A DNA stretch of 64,000 bases from Parashewanella spongiae. GTDB taxonomy: Bacteria > Pseudomonadota > Gammaproteobacteria > Enterobacterales > Shewanellaceae. The position numbers and the translations under genes were made by a program. Numbering within the stretch: position 1 is the first letter of the stretch; each line of letters opens with the position of its first letter. The stretch covers positions 3,410,001-3,474,000 of the forward strand of contig NZ_CP037952.1 of NCBI RefSeq assembly GCF_004358345.1. Reading direction: 5' to 3'. The notes below the pieces were generated by a model. It did no database searches and was not told the DNA's origin. It saw nothing but the letters and a program-made list of their open reading frames with translations. Shown here in pieces: positions 29,503-37,886 of this stretch.

Positions 29503-29973
29503 TTAATTCAATTCTGCTATAAAGTTATCAGCACTCTGTTCTACTAGCTCAAACACATAATCAAAACCATCGTCTCCGCCATAATATGGGTCGGGCACTT
29601 CTGTAACGTCTAATCCGCAATAAGATAAAATTAGGTGAATCTTGTGCTGATACTGATTCGGGCACACCAACATAAGCTCTTTTATGTTACTTTCGTCAGC
29701 CGCCAGTATTAAATCAAACTTTTCAAAATCAGCGGCTACGACTTTGCGCGCGGTGATTCCATCAAAAGAAACGCCTCTGCTTTCCCCCACTTTTCTCGAT
29801 CTAAAGTCGGGCAAACTTCCTTGATGAAAGCCCAATGTTCCTGCACTTTCTAACCTAATGTCTTTTATCCCAGCAACGCTAAGCTTTTTTCTAAAAATAG
29901 CTTCAGCAGTCGGTGAACGACAAATATTGCCCATACAAACAAAAAGAATTGATTGAATTTTTAATTGGTTCAT
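29503..29973 (-). CDS. Low-molecular-weight protein tyrosine phosphatase
   Basis: A 156-residue enzyme with the phosphate loop 'VCMGNICRSP' near residue 12 (CX5R) and the general-acid Asp of 'EVPDPYYGG' near 127. The paired 'Tyr-Tyr' after it is typical. In bacteria such enzymes dephosphorylate tyrosine kinases of capsule synthesis or arsenate-like substrates, but no wzc or ars gene is nearby. I chose the ATG of MNQLKIQ. A TTG four codons earlier is possible. Confidence 0.93.
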   Translation of the reverse strand: MNQLKIQSILFVCMGNICRSPTAEAIFRKKLSVAGIKDIRLESAGTLGFHQGSLPDFRSRKVGESRGVSFDGITARKVVAADFEKFDLILAADESNIKELMLVCPNQYQHKIHLILSYCGLDVTEVPDPYYGGDDGFDYVFELVEQSADNFIAELN

Positions 29974-29985
29974 TGAGTTGCTCAA

Positions 29986-30326
29986 CGTTTATCGCTCTGT
30001 AATTACTATTATGCATACTCTTCATTGGGTTTAAATAGAGTTTTCCAATAAATAAGGATAGATGGCGCGTAGCCGCCATCTTATCTGGTTGTTGAATAGG
30101 CCATTCTCTGTGTTTTCTACTTTATATATGCAAATATCTCTGTCGAAAATCGGTGATGTGAGTGAGCTTTTTTAATGACTCACTTTGTTGTAGATATGCC
30201 TACTCCTTGGCCGTTTGAGTTTTTAACAAAACTGCCAATATTCTTGTTGCGTCATGCTGTAAATTTTCTGGTTACAACGCCCTCAATTGAGTAATGCCAT
30301 TATCTTTATTATTGATGTTACTTGGG
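29986..30326. other. Gene-free stretch before the IS91 relic
   Basis: About 340 bp with no convincing frame. It may include the end of the IS91-type element, whose exact border I cannot place, and the phosphatase promoter. Confidence 0.3.
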
Positions 30327-31417
30327 TTAGTCGAATGGCACGCTAAAGCGCAATGTTTTCTTTATTCCCATAAATTGCATTGGCTGCTTACAGCAGGCGC
30401 ACAGCTTAATAGCCTTGGTTCTTACTGTGTCAATTTCGGGTAATGCACAGCCGAGCAGTATCTCCAGCAGATGTTGAATTTCTTTCAGCTTTTTTCGATT
30501 AGCGCCAGCCAGTAATCCATAATCTCGCACTCGTCGAAACCCTTTCGGTATCACATGTTGAATGATGAGCCACAGAAATTCCAACGTCGCCAGAGTACGA
30601 ATTTGAGTTTGTTTCGTATTACTGTCTTTGTAACGGAACGTCACTTCATCTTGAGTCACGTTGATAATGTCTTTGTCCGGCAGTACGCCGCGATACAAAT
30701 ACCTCGACAGATATTGTAACGCCGATTTTCCTCGACCGACTTTGGTGCAGTCCACAACCCACTTTTTTTGGCAGATTATCAGGTAGAGTTAATCCAACCG
30801 CCATCAACGCTTCAAGCAACCTAAAACGCCAAACTTTAGCCAGGTTAAAAGCATTGAATAGATACTTTGCCTTTTTCTTTTGCCATTGTCGTCGTTTGCT
30901 ATCAAAGCGACCGGCAGGAACAATAATGTGCAGGTGAGGATGATAATCTCGACGTCGTCTGTGCGTGTGTAATACCGACGTAAAACCAACATTGGCTTGT
31001 GTTCGGGTAGCATTATTTCCAAAATCTTTGAGTACGCTGGCACTCACTTGAAACATGGCGTTGTAAATGTCTTTCTCATGTCGTTGCGCTAAGGCTCGAA
31101 GTTCAAATGGTAGCGTAAAGGTGACCATATAATAGTCAACAGGCAGTAGTTTTATCTGTTGACGATTAAGGCAATCTTCGGTGGTGTTATGGTTGGCATT
31201 GACTGCAACTGCGATGACCACAGGATAACGGACACTCGACCTGTTGCTGACAGTGGCTGCAATCCCATTGACTCACGCCTTGGGTTTGAGTCTTGCAACG
31301 GAGCATCGCATTCATCGCTTGGTACATGGATGAGGTTAATCGTGATTGATACTGCTGGATGAAATCAGAATGGTTATCGGACAAAATATCAACAAAACGC
31401 ATTATATTGTCCTCCAC
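30327..31417 (-). pseudogene. IS91-family transposase, broken by two frameshifts
   Basis: Three collinear pieces together match an IS91-type rolling-circle transposase. The N-terminal zinc-ribbon (WDCSHCQQQVECPLSCGHRSC, shown here in part) leads to 'PVDYYMVTFTLPFELRALA', then the 'HTHRRRRDYHPHLHIIVPAG' metal-binding core, then 'LSRYLYRGVL' and the catalytic-Tyr region. One extra C near base 31191 and one extra base near 30765 shift the frame. No intact copy is in the window, so the element is dead unless helped in trans. Confidence 0.85.
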
Positions 31418-31681
31418 TCTAGCGGTAACTCATTCGTCAATTGCTCCATGGTGTTTCGTGAGTTTTGCTGCTCCACCTCCGTTAATTGTGTATACATTAA
31501 GGTTGTGTTGAGACTGGCATGGCCGAGCAGCGCTTGTAGGCTACGTAAATCGAACCAGGTTCCAATAAATGAGTGGCGAAACAATGTCTCAGTGAATGAG
31601 GGCTGATTTTCTTGTAGATGAGGTGCCATTACGGGCTTGCCACCACACACCAGTTGCCAAGCACTATCAAACTGCCAGTTT
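31402..31681 (-). pseudogene. Tyrosine recombinase C-terminal fragment
   Basis: Only the end of an integrase/XerD-like protein remains: an 'RHSF' box (the recombinase Arg and His), 'LQALLGHASLNTTLMYTQLT' with the last active-site His and the nucleophile Tyr. The segment just upstream in frame has a stop. Such integrases often sit directly upstream of IS91-family transposases and overlap them as here, so the two were one element. Confidence 0.8.
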
Positions 31682-31719
31682 TAGCACATACCGTGATAAA
31701 GGCATTGTAAATGGCTACA

Positions 31720-32016
31720 TTAGGCTTGATGCCCCATTGAGCAGAGCTTAGTTGCAAAACGTCGGAAAACATTACTTGCCTTCTTACAATACTTCATACA
31801 AGAATGAGTCGACGATGGTTCTTTGTTGAAAAAATCATACAGCTTTTGTCTATCGGTGCTGCTTAATATTTGATAACACTGTTGTAAGTATTCATCATCA
31901 TCAAACCTTGAAACCTCAAACTTCAGATAGGATGCTGCTTCGCTTGGGTATTGTTGGAGACTTTTGAACACGTAACTAAATATTGATTGTTGATCAGTAG
32001 TGTACCCTAGCGTCAT
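31720..32016 (-). CDS. Hypothetical small protein or fragment
   Basis: A 98-residue frame with a plausible protein composition (helical, 'DDEYLQQCYQILSSTDRQKLYDFF'). No family is recognised. It ends close to the integrase relic and may be a host gene cut by that element. A methionine start is present but its ribosome site is weak. Confidence 0.4.
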   Translation of the reverse strand: MTLGYTTDQQSIFSYVFKSLQQYPSEAASYLKFEVSRFDDDEYLQQCYQILSSTDRQKLYDFFNKEPSSTHSCMKYCKKASNVFRRFATKLCSMGHQA

Positions 32017-32155
32017 AACATTACTCTATAAGTGAATGAATTAACAAGCTAAAAAATAACGCACTGAAAAGGTAAATACAACAATATTCAGCTTTAAGGT
32101 ATTCTATAAATATATAACAGAAAATTATCCACCGCACAGGAGAGCCGTTTCGTAG

Positions 32156-32359
32156 CTCATAGTTGTACCTCGGACTCAAAAAAAAATACTGAAAGAAGAT
32201 ATAATAGCATTATACGGTGAGTTGTTAGCTGGTGAGACCTTTGGTCGTTTAGTAATTCAAATGCGTGAAACTAAGTTTGCCGAAGAGCCTTATGCTGAAT
32301 TCAAAGATACAATTAGTATAGGTGATATCAACTATCAACAAGCTACATTCACAGCTTAA
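32156..32359 (+). pseudogene. Short coding remnant of unknown gene
   Basis: An open frame of about 67 codons with gene-like composition ('ALYGELLAGETFGRLVIQMR', then 'YAEFKDTISIGDINYQQATF') begins after a stop without a good start codon. It looks like the C-terminal end of a larger protein whose front is lost. Family unknown. Confidence 0.35.
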
Positions 32360-32438
32360 CAGTAAAAAACTTTAGAAAATATCGTCGGTAGCTACCTTTC
32401 GCTGCTACCGACTTTCATTACCATTTCTAGACTTATTG

Positions 32439-33188
32439 TTAATTTTTAGCCATAACCCCTTCAACACTGCTTGGTACAAGCTTTAATGTTACTCGTCTAT
32501 CAAAAAAGTTATTTTCCAAAGATGACTCTGCAGTTAATGGGGCTGTGTCACCATAGGCCTGAGTAATAAATCTGCTCTGTTCAATGCCTCTTTCAACTAA
32601 ATAATTTAATACGGCTGACATACGCTTTTCAGATAGCTCTTGATTAAACTGGCTTTTCCCCGTTCGATCGGCATAGCCTGATAAGTCCAGTTTCATCGCT
32701 GTTGAGATCTTCATTATTTCTGCAACTTCATTTAACTGCTTTTCGAAAATCGGTTCAATTTTTGATGATCCAGTTCTAAATTGCACATTCATGCCTAATG
32801 CCAATTCATCTAGTTTTATTTTATCAGCTTGGCTCAATTGATTGAGTTTTTGCTGGCTAAGACTATAACGATGCGCTAAATCGTCATATTTTTCACTTTT
32901 ACTGGCTAAGCGTGCAATTCTCATTTCTTGTTCGTTAATTTTTACCTGTTGGCTATCTAGCTTGGTATCATCAGCAACACTTTTACCGACAACGCCACCA
33001 GTGAAGGCTCCGATTACAGCTCCAACTGGTCCACCAACTAAAGCGCCAATGATTAAGCCAGATCCAAAACCAATAAGTTGTTCTTGCTCACCATGTGGTT
33101 CAACTTCTTGATTTGATGCTGCAGCAAAGCTTATGTTTGATGCAAGTAAACTGCCGATTACAACCGTTGTGATAAGTGACTTTTTCAT
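32439..33188 (-). CDS. pdsO: OmpA-family protein of the dedicated sortase system (PdsO-like)
   Basis: About 249 residues. A signal peptide (MKKSLITTVVIGSLLASN...) ends near Ala-Ala at residue 22. A glycine-zipper membrane stretch (GALVGGPVGAVIGAFTGG) follows near residues 40-60, then a coiled coil and an OmpA-type domain with 'LDLSGYADRTGKSQFNQELSEKR' (shortened form LSGYADRTG). This architecture and the nearby PDS-type regulators point to PdsO, the OmpA-like component of the proteobacterial dedicated sortase system. I took the ATG of MKKSL; the longer frame lacks a site. It may anchor to peptidoglycan. Assignment as PdsO rests on architecture and context. Confidence 0.75.
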   Translation of the reverse strand: MKKSLITTVVIGSLLASNISFAAASNQEVEPHGEQEQLIGFGSGLIIGALVGGPVGAVIGAFTGGVVGKSVADDTKLDSQQVKINEQEMRIARLASKSEKYDDLAHRYSLSQQKLNQLSQADKIKLDELALGMNVQFRTGSSKIEPIFEKQLNEVAEIMKISTAMKLDLSGYADRTGKSQFNQELSEKRMSAVLNYLVERGIEQSRFITQAYGDTAPLTAESSLENNFFDRRVTLKLVPSSVEGVMAKN

Positions 33189-33350
33189 ATTAAGTTCCGC
33201 CTTTATTGATTCTTGATTGATGATGCTTTGTTTCGATAGACACATTAAACATGAGAAGACTGACCACATTCGGCAGTAAAAAAGACAAATTTGACATCAA
33301 TAGTGGCAATAATATGGCAATTCACTCCTAACCATTATTTAACCTAAATA

Positions 33351-33883
33351 ATACCAATTACAGTAAATCAACAACCCCGCCGCAAGCAGCGGGGTATAAT
33401 TTTACAGTATCATCACTCCAGCGAAGGCTGGAGTCTAATGCCTTTGCTCTTTTCTAGAAAAGTCACTGGATACCAGCCTTCGCCGGTATGATAACAAAAG
33501 TATCTCATTGGTTACTTCGCCCCCAAGGGGCGGGGAATTAAACCCACAGAGATTAAATGCTCAACTCAGAGCTATGTATGTGCTCAAAGCGCAATCGAAA
33601 TTGATGATGACATAGTTGTTACCGACATACACTGTCGTTATTACATTGCTACGTCAAGACAGTTTTGAGAAGTAATTTGAGCACACACAAGCTCCCGAAG
33701 GGCAAGGCTAAAGGGTTCCATTGCTGCGTTACAAGCACTTAAATTATCCCGACAAAAGCACGAAGTACGTTGAACGCCAGCTTTGCTATGGCAGTCGTAG
33801 GGAATATAGTACTTCGAGCTTGTGCCTTGCACTGAAATCCTTTAGCTCTTGCTGAGTGAGAGATTAATTACTGTAATTGGTAT
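33351..33883 (-). mobile_element. MITE-2 copy with nested hairpin repeats (533 bp)
   Basis: A complete MITE-2 with both termini. Its left terminus is split after 'ataccaattacagtaa' by an insert of about 187 bp that contains 'ccccgccgc-aagc-agcggggt', a BIME-like pair and 'cgcccccaaggggcgggg'. It is oriented opposite to the 26.6 and 59.3 kb copies. It occupies the space between pdsO and pdsR. Confidence 0.85.
33367..33553. repeat. Nested BIME-like repeat inside MITE-2
   Basis: Paired hairpins 'actccagcgaaggctggagt' and 'ataccagccttcgccggtat', as near 19.2 kb, plus two GC-rich hairpins at the ends. The insertion interrupts one MITE-2 terminus, giving a relative age: MITE-2 first, then this unit. 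Confidence 0.7.
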
Positions 33884-33899
33884 AAATCGGTTGGGAGCG

Positions 33900-34075
33900 T
33901 TCATATACGCAGAAAAAATTACTGATAGCAAGGCATGAATAGCAGCAAGTAGTGGTTACCGACATACAAAACTGTCGTTACTTCGTTTCTACTTGCAAAA
34001 TTTATAACGCAGCTAGCGGTGATTTTGGCAAGTATATGAATGCTCAGCACTCACCTGTTGGGTGAATTAGGGTTG
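33900..34075. repeat. Diverged MITE-1 relative with an insert in its central hairpin
   Basis: The order of motifs follows MITE-1 read from its right end ('agcaagtagt...ctacttgcaaaa', 'ataacgcag', 'ggcaagta', 'tgggtgaat'). The central hairpin loop is filled with 'taccgacatacaaaactgtc' and a further 12 bp shared with MITE-2. Termini are not recognisable. Confidence 0.55.
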
Positions 34076-34213
34076 CTTAATTTTTTATTTAACTTCAATA
34101 AATTAAAGTTAAATTGTGCATTCAACCGATTTATTTAGGTTTAAGCTTCAATAAAACGCGGTTTTCTGTATAGTCAACAATACGTTAAGCAGTTAATTTA
34201 TGAATCAATTTGT

Positions 34214-34903
34214 ATGAAACGCATTGCCATTGTCGAAGATGAAGCCATCATTAGAGAAAACTATAAAGAATTACTGCAAAGCCACGGTTACAGCGTGCAA
34301 GGATTCCCTAATCGTGCTGATGCTATGCAAGCTTTTTCTCTTCAACTACCTGATTTAGCCATTATTGATATCGGTCTAGAAGATGAACTCGATGGTGGCT
34401 TTATACTTTGCCAAGCATTACGCGCTAAATCAGCAACCTTGCCTATTATCTTTTTAACAGCCCGAGACAGTGATTTTGATATTGTGAGTGGTTTACGATT
34501 AGGTGCTGACGACTATTTAAGTAAAGATACAAGCTTCCCTCACCTTCTTGCTCGAATCGCTGCATTATTTCGCCGAAGCGAAGCATCTCTAATTCAAAAA
34601 GAATCAGAAATTATATTACATGGAAATCTACAAATTGATGCCGATAAAATGCAAGTAAGTTGGTCGAATAAAATAGTAGAGCTGACCGTGACTGAATTTT
34701 GGATGGTGTTTGCTTTAGCGAAACGTCCCGGTCACGTCCGTAGCCGTGATGATCTTATGACTGATGCTAAAATTTATGTCGATGACAGTACAATCACTTC
34801 ACACATCAAAAGGATCAGAAAGAAATTCATCAAAATTGATACCGAGTTTGATTGTATTAATACTGTTTACGGTATGGGCTATCGTTGGGATAGTGCTGAA
34901 TGA
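34214..34903 (+). CDS. pdsR: Dedicated sortase system response regulator (PdsR-like)
   Basis: A 229-residue regulator. The receiver has acidic residues 8-10, phospho-Asp52 in 'AIIDIGLEDELDGGF', Thr near 82 and Lys104 in 'DDYLSKD'. A winged-helix DNA-binding domain follows. The long inserted loop after the Asp and 'NYKELLQSHGY' near the start are characteristic of the regulator of the proteobacterial dedicated sortase system. It overlaps the kinase start by 4 bp. In complete loci it would control the sortase and its target protein, neither of which is in this window. Confidence 0.8.
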   Translation: MKRIAIVEDEAIIRENYKELLQSHGYSVQGFPNRADAMQAFSLQLPDLAIIDIGLEDELDGGFILCQALRAKSATLPIIFLTARDSDFDIVSGLRLGADDYLSKDTSFPHLLARIAALFRRSEASLIQKESEIILHGNLQIDADKMQVSWSNKIVELTVTEFWMVFALAKRPGHVRSRDDLMTDAKIYVDDSTITSHIKRIRKKFIKIDTEFDCINTVYGMGYRWDSAE

Positions 34904-37095
34904 ACCAAGTTTTAAAATGGATCAGCCAATTCATTCCTGCAATTAGTATCAGAACAAAGTTAATACTTATTTTGCTTTTTTTTGCTGCATTACCATGGTT
35001 CGGTTTTCGGTATTTGTGGGAAATTGAACGTTATTTACAAGTTAGCCAACAGCATACGCTTTCAGGCACAAGTCAAGCTGTTGCCACCGCATTACACCAA
35101 CGACCTGAGTTATTTGCACAACTTAATACTGCAAAACAAGAGTTTCGCCCAAAAGACTTTTATGTTTATCCATTAAATCATTCCGTTTTATTTCGCGGAA
35201 ATACTAATGACTGGAAGCAGAATCAAAATAAATTTAAACATTTAGGTTTGTCATTTATCTCCTACAAAAGCGCAACAGTCGCAGATGATGACTATGGTTT
35301 AGATGTGTTTTTAGGGCGTTATCAACAGTCACTTTTTACCGCTATTAATGCTAAAGCACCTGTAATTAATTATCGCTCTAAAGAAAATTTGCGGCAGGAT
35401 AGAAATGATCATTTTATCTTAGCGACTCAGCTTAAAAATGGTCAGTTTAAACGGTACTTAATTTCAGCTTTCAAAGATGGGAAAATACAAGGCTATTCCC
35501 TTCCCTCCAATCCAGCTCTGGTTAATCCTCTAACGCCAGAAAAACAAATCAACGGGTTATGGAGTAAAACGGCTAATGGCTTTTTAGTTGAGCTAAGCAT
35601 GCCACTTACGCTTGTAGGCAATAAGTTTAGTATTAGCAGTTACTTTGTTGACCCTGATGACGTAAGCCAAAATAAAGTTATTATTGCTTCGAGCCCTCTA
35701 GATTCAAGCGCTAGCTTAGGTAGGCTTGCCATTCCATCAACAGATATTGATGAAATTATCGATGCCCTGAGTTATAACGACGCCCGTATTTGGGTTTTAA
35801 ACAATTTAGGACAAGTGCTAACAAAAAGTGGTGATATCCATTCTCCTGCGAGTACATGGAACACCGTCATTGAAGACGTAAACAAAAATGAAAGATGGGT
35901 ATCATCTATCACTCAGCCAATTTTAAACCTTTTCACCCAATCAACATCAATAGAGTTTGTTGACCCTCACAATGACATTACAGCGATGGCTAACCCTATT
36001 GTTGAAAAAGCTTTGAAAGGATTTTCTAGCAGTCAAACTCAATTAACACCGGACAAAAAAACAGAAATTATTTCTGCCGCTACGCCAATATGGAATGATG
36101 GAGTCATTATTGGCGTGGTTGTTACTGAACAAACCACCCTAGGCATAAGACAACTTCGAAACCATGCGATGCAACAACTTTTTAATACACTTTTCATCGT
36201 GCTGTTAATCGCCAGTATTGGTGTACTTATTTTTTCGGCCAGCATTTCACGGCGGCTGTCTCGGTTGCGAGATCACACCGAAAAAGCGATTGATCCACAA
36301 GGAAAAGTGCTCAACACTCACGTTTTATCTACCTCGAAAGATGAAATTGGCGACTTGACTCGTAGCTTTTCACAAATGCTTCAACGCCTCGGTAAGTATA
36401 ATCATTACCTTGAAAACATGAGTTCTCGTTTATCTCATGAATTAAGAACGCCTATTACTGTCGTACGTTCTTCTCTTGAACACGTACAGATTTCAGCATC
36501 AGATGAGCAACAAAAATACATTGACCGAGCGCAAAATGGTTTAAAACGTCTTAATACCATCCTCTACAACATGACAGAAGCAAGCCGACTTGAAACCACG
36601 CTGAAACATGAGCATATGCATCAATTTGATCTTCAAGAAGTGGTCAAAGGCTGCTTGCAAGGACATCAAATCGCCTTTCCTAAATATAAAATTATTTTAA
36701 AAACTGTACCCTACCCATTACCTGTATTAGGCGTGGCTGATAATATTGCACAACTATTAGACAAGCTCGTTAATAACGCCGTTGAATTTTCATCTGTAAC
36801 CGACCCAATTGAAATTCGACTCTCTAAGGTAAACAATACGGCGGAATTATCTGTTAGAAACGAAGGAGCCTACTTACCTGAAGGCATGGAGAGTGACGTT
36901 TTTAATTCTATGATATCGATTAGAATGACAAACAGTGACGAACAACCCCACTTGGGTCTTGGGTTATATATTTCGGCCATGATAGCCAAATTTCATCATG
37001 GCACCATTAAAGCCATTAATCGTGACGATACACCCGGCGTTGCTATCGTCGTTTCACTTCCTTTAAGTGATACTTATACCAATTACAGTAATTAA
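34900..37095 (+). CDS. pdsS: Dedicated sortase system histidine kinase (PdsS-like), repeat-derived C-terminus
   Basis: A 731-residue kinase. Transmembrane segments lie at about residues 20-38 and 427-447 with a very large periplasmic domain of about 390 residues between them, as in the PDS-type kinase family. His513 lies in 'LSHELRTPIT', the N box is 'LVNNAVEFS' and G2 'LGLGLYIS'. G1 is unusual: 'VRNEGAYLPEG' lacks the DxGxG Asp. The last seven or so codons (after SLPLSDT) and the stop are the terminus of a MITE-2 copy, so the native end is lost. Kinase motifs are otherwise complete. Confidence 0.82.
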   Translation: MNQVLKWISQFIPAISIRTKLILILLFFAALPWFGFRYLWEIERYLQVSQQHTLSGTSQAVATALHQRPELFAQLNTAKQEFRPKDFYVYPLNHSVLFRGNTNDWKQNQNKFKHLGLSFISYKSATVADDDYGLDVFLGRYQQSLFTAINAKAPVINYRSKENLRQDRNDHFILATQLKNGQFKRYLISAFKDGKIQGYSLPSNPALVNPLTPEKQINGLWSKTANGFLVELSMPLTLVGNKFSISSYFVDPDDVSQNKVIIASSPLDSSASLGRLAIPSTDIDEIIDALSYNDARIWVLNNLGQVLTKSGDIHSPASTWNTVIEDVNKNERWVSSITQPILNLFTQSTSIEFVDPHNDITAMANPIVEKALKGFSSSQTQLTPDKKTEIISAATPIWNDGVIIGVVVTEQTTLGIRQLRNHAMQQLFNTLFIVLLIASIGVLIFSASISRRLSRLRDHTEKAIDPQGKVLNTHVLSTSKDEIGDLTRSFSQMLQRLGKYNHYLENMSSRLSHELRTPITVVRSSLEHVQISASDEQQKYIDRAQNGLKRLNTILYNMTEASRLETTLKHEHMHQFDLQEVVKGCLQGHQIAFPKYKIILKTVPYPLPVLGVADNIAQLLDKLVNNAVEFSSVTDPIEIRLSKVNNTAELSVRNEGAYLPEGMESDVFNSMISIRMTNSDEQPHLGLGLYISAMIAKFHHGTIKAINRDDTPGVAIVVSLPLSDTYTNYSN

Positions 37096-37425
37096 ATACC
37101 CAACTCAGAGCTATGTATGTGTTCAAAGTACAAGTGAAATTGATGAAGACATAGTTATTACCGACATACAAAACTGTCGTTATTACATTGCTACGTTAAG
37201 ACAATTTTGCGTAGTAATTTGGACACATACAAGCACCCGAAGGGTAAGGCTAAAGGATTCCATTACTGCGTTGCAAGTTTTTGAATTATCCCGACAAGAG
37301 CACGAAGTGCGTTGAACGCCAGCTTTGTGTGGCGGCCGTTAGGGTATATAGTACCTCAAACTTGCGCCTTGTACTGAAACCCTTTAGCTATTGCTGAGTG
37401 GGAAGTTAATTGCTGTAATTGGTAT
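37076..37425 (-). mobile_element. MITE-2 copy supplying the pdsS stop codon
   Basis: The element is 350 bp with both 20-bp termini. Its left terminus is read in frame as Thr-Asn-Tyr-Ser-Asn then TAA, forming the end of pdsS. It is inverted relative to the 26.6 kb copy. Confidence 0.92.
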
Positions 37426-37502
37426 TAATACAAAAATCAAGAGTAGTTTGCTATAGAATTTATACTGTGGGCAACAAAAGAAAACCCGTTAATTGGTCTT
37501 CT

Positions 37503-37764
37503 AGGGCTGTTTATCTTTCGTGATTATTTTTGCAGCGATAAATTGGTCGTTTTATACAAGACAGAGCTTGTGCGGTTTGGTATTCCAAATTAGCAAGCGA
37601 TAACGCAGTAGAAATGACCAATTTACGCTGTCTTAAATGCTTTGAACGTTCACTGTTCTGTGTTGTAACCCGTTTACTTAGATGACTAAGCTTCACTGCT
37701 TTCGCCTTGAACAGATAAACGCTCAAATAGCACAAAATTTAATCCTGAAAGATAAACAGCCCCT
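37503..37764 (+). mobile_element. MITE-3 copy B
   Basis: The element is about 262 bp, bounded by 'AGGGCTGTTTATCTTTC' and 'GAAAGATAAACAGCCCCT'. It is non-coding apart from spurious frames. The termini differ slightly from copy A (GGTCTGTTGATC versus GGCTGTTTATC), indicating two subfamilies. Confidence 0.75.
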
Positions 37765-37886
37765 AATAGGGCTATCCTTTTTTGCTGTTCTTTTTATACT
37801 TAAAGTTGTCATTATGCGCATTTACACCAGTAGTACAGACAAAAAATAAGCCTACTTTTTCATGACTGTGTCTTAGGATCTTAAAA

